The notes under the pieces: model-generated
The model's database searches: none
Told to the model about the DNA's origin: nothing
What the model saw: only the letters and a program-made list of their open reading frames with translations
Position numbers and translations under genes: made by a program
In this document: in pieces, positions 3,767-7,478 of the stretch
How the letters are laid out: the number at the start of each line of letters is the position of its first letter
How positions within the stretch are numbered: position 1 is the stretch's first letter
Source: Firmicutes bacterium UBA3572
Lineage (GTDB): Bacteria; Bacillota; Desulfotomaculia; Desulfotomaculales; Desulforudaceae
DNA length: 7,478 bases
Assembly: GCA_002375985.1 (NCBI GenBank)
Contig: DFNH01000025.1
Span: forward strand, 1 to 7,478
Direction: 5' to 3'

Positions 3767-5896
3767 TTGTATAAAATGCGCAACAAGCGGATGGCGCTGA
3801 TCATCGCCGTCGTGTTCGCCCTGAGCATCATGCTGCCGGTGGCGGCGTTTGCCGGTAATGACGTCACCTTCAGCAACGCGGTGCAGCGGGGCATTGATGA
3901 CGGCACAGACACTGCGCTGGGCTGGATCAAGATCGACATTGACGATGAGACCGTGGCAGAGGATGTTTACATCTGGGCCACCGTTGAGCTGCCCGACGGG
4001 GTGGATTATAAGGCAGCTGCAACTTCAGATACTTTGTCCGACTATGTGACGGCGATGGATAGAGGTACTTCTGCTGCTACTGCTGACACTCTCGATATCG
4101 TTGGGACTGCCGCCACGGACGAGCTGACCGTCAAGGTCTACGATCCTGAGGGTATAGATTACATCAAGTTCGAGTTCGACACCGCTGGTACGAGCAAAGT
4201 GTTTGTTGATGATGGCTTCAGCGGCGACATCGACGTTAAGGTTACCGTAAGGGCCACCGAGGGTGGCTTCGAGCTCTGGCCTACACCTTACACCTATACG
4301 GCGACGGTAGGTAAAGTCGGGGATGCCGAGATCACGGTCAGCGCCGATGATCCGAAGACGGTTAGCGCCGGCAGCGGCAAAGAGTTGGCCACGGTCACCC
4401 TGGAGGAAAGCCTCAAGGGAGCGCTGAGCGTTGGCGATGTGGTTTACCTTGAGCTGGTGAACGATGATGAGTTTAGCTTTGACGGTTTTACGGTTAATAA
4501 GGAAGTTTATACCTCACGTACAATAAGCAGTAAGTATGGTTTAGCGGCTGACGTCGAGAGGGTAAGTGGCAGTAAGATCAAGGTTACGATTACCTCTCCT
4601 TCTGAGAATTTTGCCGACACGCTGGAAATCACACCGGTTGTCACCGTTTTCCCGTTTGCCAGCGGTGACGTCGAAGTCGAAGTCTACTGCGACACCAACG
4701 ATGACTTCGAAGATAAGACCGTAGTGCTCGGCGTGGTGGGCGATGCCGATGTCACGGTGACCGCCGACCTGGACGATGCCGATACCATCTACCCGGCCAC
4801 CGTGGCGGGTACCGGTAACAAAATCGCCACCCTCGAGTTCGAAGGTTCGGCCAAGTTTGCGGACGGCGAAAGGTTCACCCTGACCCTGCCGGAAGGGTTT
4901 GAGTGGGCTAGCCAGGAGGATTTTACTGGATTTAATGCACTTGGGATTTTCAACGACAACCGGAGCCTATGGTACGAAGTTGCCGGGGTGAACGACGACG
5001 AGTTCGAGCTTGCCGGGTTGCAGATCAACGTGGCCGCCGATGCCCCGCGGGGCGACATCGTGGTCGAAATTGCCGGCGACCTGGTCGAGACCTCCGTGGT
5101 GGTCGGTGAGTGCGTGGATCGTGCCGCCATCACCGCTGAGGTTGCGGAAGTCGAGATCGGCCTGAGCCAAGCGGCGGGGGACATCACCATCGTTGAGACC
5201 GAGAAGGACAGCTTGGACAATGATAAGGTGATCAAGCTTTCCCTGCCGAGCGGTGTGGAGTTCAGCGGCAAGCCGACCGTGGAAGTGAACGGCGACGAGA
5301 TCAGTGTTGGGGATACGTGGAAGGGCGAGAGCGAAGGAACCATTACCCTTGACAAGATGCGCAGCGCCAAGGTTGACACCATCGTCATCTCCGGCATCGA
5401 GTACGACATCGACTCCCGCGTGCCTTTCGATGATATCGAAATCGAGATCGGCGGCACGGCCTTTAACGCACTGCTGACCGACGGCACCAAAGTAAACGAC
5501 ACTGATAAGGACGATCCTGTGCTGTACCTGGTGAACGCCACCCTGGTGGATGGCAGCAAGGTCACCACCTCCTTCACCGCCGGTGACGAAGGTGTGACCA
5601 TCGTGAACGGCCGCACCCTGGTGCAGGTCAACAAGCTGTGCGACATCCTCGGTTTGCAGAAGAGCTGGGATTCCGCCACGAAGACCGCCTACTTCGTGAA
5701 GGGCGGCAAGATCGTCGCCTTCCCGATGGGCGAGAACGCCATCTACATCAACGGCGTCAAGGTGCCGGTCGACCAGGGCGGCATGATCATCAACGACTAC
5801 ACTTACGCCACCCTGCGCGGCCTCCAGATGGCCTTCGACGGCGAGCTGGAGTGGGACGACGCCACTAAGACGGCCACCTTCACCTTCACCAAGTAG
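3767..5896 (+). CDS. Secreted modular surface protein with C-terminal copper-amine-oxidase-N-like stalk domain
   Basis: This 709-residue protein is exported and acidic. The signal peptide at residues 1-29 has basic MYKMRNKRM, a hydrophobic core and a likely cut at AFA-GND. About four beta-rich modules of 125-155 residues follow (roughly 30-183, 185-323, 325-449, 451-577). Their joins share a pattern such as VGDAEITVSAD, VGDADVTVTAD and DRAAITAEV, and they contain repeated LPxG(V/F)(D/E) segments. Residues 586-709 form a copper-amine-oxidase N-terminal-like (PF07833, stalk) domain: VNGRTLVQ, SWDSATKTAYF, YINGVKVPV, TYATLRGL, EWDDATKTATF. Despite the name this domain is not catalytic and is thought to aid cell-surface attachment. 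The TTG start is fixed by AGGAGGG 8 bases upstream; the ATG at 3776 is too far away. A strong terminator follows, so it is probably monocistronic and well expressed. A role as an S-layer or cell-envelope structural protein is inferred. Confidence 0.85.
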   Translation: MYKMRNKRMALIIAVVFALSIMLPVAAFAGNDVTFSNAVQRGIDDGTDTALGWIKIDIDDETVAEDVYIWATVELPDGVDYKAAATSDTLSDYVTAMDRGTSAATADTLDIVGTAATDELTVKVYDPEGIDYIKFEFDTAGTSKVFVDDGFSGDIDVKVTVRATEGGFELWPTPYTYTATVGKVGDAEITVSADDPKTVSAGSGKELATVTLEESLKGALSVGDVVYLELVNDDEFSFDGFTVNKEVYTSRTISSKYGLAADVERVSGSKIKVTITSPSENFADTLEITPVVTVFPFASGDVEVEVYCDTNDDFEDKTVVLGVVGDADVTVTADLDDADTIYPATVAGTGNKIATLEFEGSAKFADGERFTLTLPEGFEWASQEDFTGFNALGIFNDNRSLWYEVAGVNDDEFELAGLQINVAADAPRGDIVVEIAGDLVETSVVVGECVDRAAITAEVAEVEIGLSQAAGDITIVETEKDSLDNDKVIKLSLPSGVEFSGKPTVEVNGDEISVGDTWKGESEGTITLDKMRSAKVDTIVISGIEYDIDSRVPFDDIEIEIGGTAFNALLTDGTKVNDTDKDDPVLYLVNATLVDGSKVTTSFTAGDEGVTIVNGRTLVQVNKLCDILGLQKSWDSATKTAYFVKGGKIVAFPMGENAIYINGVKVPVDQGGMIINDYTYATLRGLQMAFDGELEWDDATKTATFTFTK

Positions 5897-5916
5897 CCGG
5901 CGGCTAGCTGGTGCGT

Positions 5917-5950
5917 GAAGCCCGGGTTCAACCCGGGCTTCGCTTTTTTT
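5917..5950 (+). terminator. Strong Rho-independent terminator
   Basis: GAAGCCCGGG and CCCGGGCTTC form a perfect 10-bp GC-rich stem with loop TTCAA. One G-T and one G-C pair may extend it. A run of seven T follows (5944-5950). It ends the surface-protein transcript 20 bases after its stop codon. Confidence 0.95.
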
Positions 5951-5961
5951 CCTCAGTTTCA

Positions 5962-5990
5962 TTGACGACCCTCTGTTGGCGCGTTATACT
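5962..5990 (+). promoter_or_regulatory. Sigma-A promoter of the TolC-like gene
   Basis: TTGACG (5962-5967) and TATACT (5985-5990) are separated by 17 bases, each with 5 of 6 consensus matches. The predicted start near 5997 gives a leader of about 35 bases ending in AAGGAG at 6017-6022. This gene is therefore transcribed independently of the one upstream. Confidence 0.85.
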
Positions 5991-6031
5991 TTGTATGGCA
6001 AATAGTTAACTAGCTTAAGGAGTGACGGTTT

Positions 6032-7138
6032 GTGCGCAAACTTACCGCGCTGGTCACAGTCTTGGTCTTTATCCTTCTCGTTTTTGTTCCGCCCGGCTTG
6101 GCGCAGGAAGCAAACACGTCCGAGCCCGAAGTCGTAGAACTGACCCTGGAGCAAGCGGTCCAGCGGGCCCTGGCTTTCGACTACGAGCTGGAGAAAAAAA
6201 AGCTTGATGTTGATGAGGCGGACGACAACCGGGTCTCCGTTCCGGCCACGTATTACACCGAGTGGTCCCCGACTGCCGAGGCCGGGATTTTCAATGCCGA
6301 GAGCAGTTGGTTCGCTTGTGAGCGGGCCAGGATGCTTTACGAGGCCCGGCGGGACGCGCTGATCCTGGACGTGACCAGGAAGTATTACGGCGTCCTGAAT
6401 GCCCTGGAGAAAGTGGAAGCGAAGCGGGCGGCCCACGCGCACGCCGAGGCCGAACTGCGGGCTGCACGGGCGATGTTCAGCGCCGGGGTGCTCAGCCGGC
6501 AGGCTCTCGACGGGGCGGAAGCGGCCCTGGAGGAGGCCAAGGCGGCGTTGGCCGAGGCGCAAGGCCAGCTTGACAACGCTTACCTGGCGCTGAACCAGCT
6601 GGTGCGGTTCGGCGTGCAGGAACGGCCCGTGCTGGTGGACCCGGTGCCGCCTTTCGAACCCGTGGAACTGGAGCTGAGCGTTTACGAGTCGCGCGCGTAT
6701 CGTGACAACCCTTCGCTGGAGATGGTCCGGGCAACATTGGAGTACATGCGGCGGGTGGAGAACTACTCTGTCGGCGGGGATACCCCGGTCACCTCCACGG
6801 ATGTAAAGAAGGCCGACCTTGACGTTCGGAGCGCCCGTCAGGGGGTGCAGCAGTTGGTTCACCACCTGTACAGCGGCGCCAAGGCTTTGGAGGAAGCTTA
6901 TGCGGCCGCCGCGAAGGGGCTGGCTGTGGCCGAGGAGCGGTTGCGCGTGGCGCGGGTGAGATATGAGGTTGGCCTGGCCACCGAGACGGCGGTGTTAGAA
7001 GCCGAGGTGGGCGTCGCGACCGCCCGGCAGCGCCTGCATGACCTGGCTGCCCAACATACCATCCTGAAGCTGGCCCTGGACAAACCCTGGGCTTACACCA
7101 GCGCCTCGTCCGCTGCCGGCGGCAGTTCCGGGACATAA
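6032..7138 (+). CDS. TolC-like (outer membrane efflux protein family) exported protein
   Basis: This 368-residue protein has a signal peptide at 1-24 (cut near GLA-QEA) and the two-repeat TolC/OEP pattern. LTLEQAVQRAL at 38-47 is the family's opening motif. Repeat 1 contains helices at about 97-150 and 155-190, with FSAGVLSRQALDGAEAALEE at 149-168. Repeat 2 contains RYEVGLATETAVLEAEV at 310-326. Long Ala/Glu/Arg helices dominate, consistent with a periplasmic-type helical tunnel. TolC proteins form trimeric exit ducts for ABC or RND pumps; no pump or adaptor gene is in the window. The protein is short (family often 420-480), and the stretches that normally hold the barrel strands (about 64-95 and 241-258) are brief and not clearly amphipathic. 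The GTG start is set by AAGGAG 9 bases upstream. The host group is presumed monoderm, so cellular location is uncertain. Confidence 0.75.
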   Translation: MRKLTALVTVLVFILLVFVPPGLAQEANTSEPEVVELTLEQAVQRALAFDYELEKKKLDVDEADDNRVSVPATYYTEWSPTAEAGIFNAESSWFACERARMLYEARRDALILDVTRKYYGVLNALEKVEAKRAAHAHAEAELRAARAMFSAGVLSRQALDGAEAALEEAKAALAEAQGQLDNAYLALNQLVRFGVQERPVLVDPVPPFEPVELELSVYESRAYRDNPSLEMVRATLEYMRRVENYSVGGDTPVTSTDVKKADLDVRSARQGVQQLVHHLYSGAKALEEAYAAAAKGLAVAEERLRVARVRYEVGLATETAVLEAEVGVATARQRLHDLAAQHTILKLALDKPWAYTSASSAAGGSSGT

Positions 7139-7186
7139 AAAGGGGACAGGCAACTTTTTACTTTCTTTTACCTTGGCGTGGTTATT

Positions 7187-7211
7187 TTGCCGGCGGCAAG
7201 CGTGGTATAAT
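7187..7211 (+). promoter_or_regulatory. Extended -10 promoter with upstream palindrome for the last gene
   Basis: TGGTATAAT at 7203-7211 is an extended -10; no proper -35 is seen. TTGCC-GGC-GGCAA at 7187-7199 is a 5-bp inverted repeat lying where the -35 would be, so a regulator could act there. The ribosome site AAGGAGG follows at 7242-7248. Confidence 0.55.
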
Positions 7212-7259
7212 GACGTGTAAAAAGACCGGGGAAGCCGGGCGAAGGAGGTGGGGCGCAAG

Positions 7260-7478
7260 GTGGTTTCGCCGGAACAGGTGTTTACGCCGGAGCAGCGGTT
7301 GGCGCTCAACGAATTGATGGCGGATTATCTGCGGAAGTATTATCTCGGGACGCTCAGCGACCTCCGGGAGGCGGTGGCGAAATTAATCCATGCGCAAACG
7401 CGCACCGAGGCGCGGTTGGATGCCCTGGCCGCCCGGATGGAAGAACTGGCGCAGGCGCAGGCGCGCACCGAGGCGCGG
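7260..7478 (+). CDS. Start of a coiled-coil repeat protein (partial, runs off the window)
   Basis: The GTG at 7260 lies 11 bases after AAGGAGG, and the frame stays open for 73 codons to the window end. The protein begins MVSPEQVFTPEQRLALNELM, followed by a short helix-rich part (YLRKYYLGTLSDLREAV). From about residue 45 it has heptad-type repeats: AQTRTEARLDALAARMEELAQ (45-65), then AQARTEAR, starting a second copy. This 21-residue unit is typical of the N-terminal coiled coil in DUF3782-type proteins, many of which end in a PD-(D/E)XK nuclease-like domain; that part would lie outside the window, so the assignment is inferred. An in-frame GTG at 7248 overlaps the ribosome site and is rejected. 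Confidence 0.7.
   Translation, partial: MVSPEQVFTPEQRLALNELMADYLRKYYLGTLSDLREAVAKLIHAQTRTEARLDALAARMEELAQAQARTEAR
7399..7478 (+). repeat. 63-bp coding repeat (start of an array)
   Basis: The 17-mer CGCGCACCGAGGCGCGG occurs at 7399-7415 and 7462-7478, exactly 63 bases apart, which is 21 codons or three heptads. The second copy reaches the window end, so the number of units is unknown. Confidence 0.8.

Noticed and set aside
4789..5962. Long minus-strand frames opposite the surface-protein gene (4789-5679 and 4967-5962)
   Set aside because: They lie antisense to a well supported gene with signal peptide, domain, ribosome site and terminator. Their translations are low-complexity and match no family.
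5984..6865. 293-codon minus-strand frame opposite the TolC-like gene
   Set aside because: It would begin inside the TolC-like gene and end at that gene's promoter, has no ribosome site, and arises from codon bias of the real gene.

Overview
The window looks like part of a moderately GC-rich Firmicutes chromosome, most likely a Desulfotomaculum/Pelotomaculum-type member of the Peptococcaceae. This placement is inferred from four things: a secreted acidic protein ending in a copper-amine-oxidase-N-terminal-like (stalk) domain, strong AGGAGG ribosome sites with TTG/GTG starts, sigma-A promoters, and several chromosomal toxin-antitoxin (TA) pairs. No rRNA, tRNA or CRISPR array was seen.

Positions 1-2960 form a lower-GC accessory block of at least four TA modules, plus a scrap of a fifth. 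In order they are: a HicB-like C-terminal scrap (+); an MNT nucleotidyltransferase antitoxin followed by a truncated HEPN toxin (+); an AbrB-type antitoxin with a shortened PIN toxin (-); a DUF433 antitoxin with a broken DUF5615 toxin (-); and an AbrB/MazE-type antitoxin with an intact Doc/Fic toxin (-). In three of the four pairs the antitoxin reads as complete while the toxin is truncated, internally deleted or frameshifted. Only the Doc module looks fully functional. Each complete antitoxin gene has a TATAAT-like -10 upstream. Three of these are extended (TGnTATAAT), and two have a palindrome at the predicted transcription start that suggests autoregulation.

Positions 2928-3766 are a long non-coding stretch. 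It holds a 7-bp-period repeat array, a roughly 195-bp repeat-bounded element with two hairpins and a second 7-bp-period array, and then A/T palindromes, an inverted repeat and a hairpin-rich leader that runs into the next gene.

Positions 3767-7478 are higher-GC, all on the + strand. They hold a 709-residue exported modular protein with a stalk domain and a strong intrinsic terminator; a TolC-like exported helical protein with its own sigma-A promoter; and the start of a coiled-coil protein that runs off the window end. The first two probably act at the cell surface. The TolC-like protein looks unusually poor in beta-barrel sequence, which matters because the presumed host group is usually regarded as monoderm.
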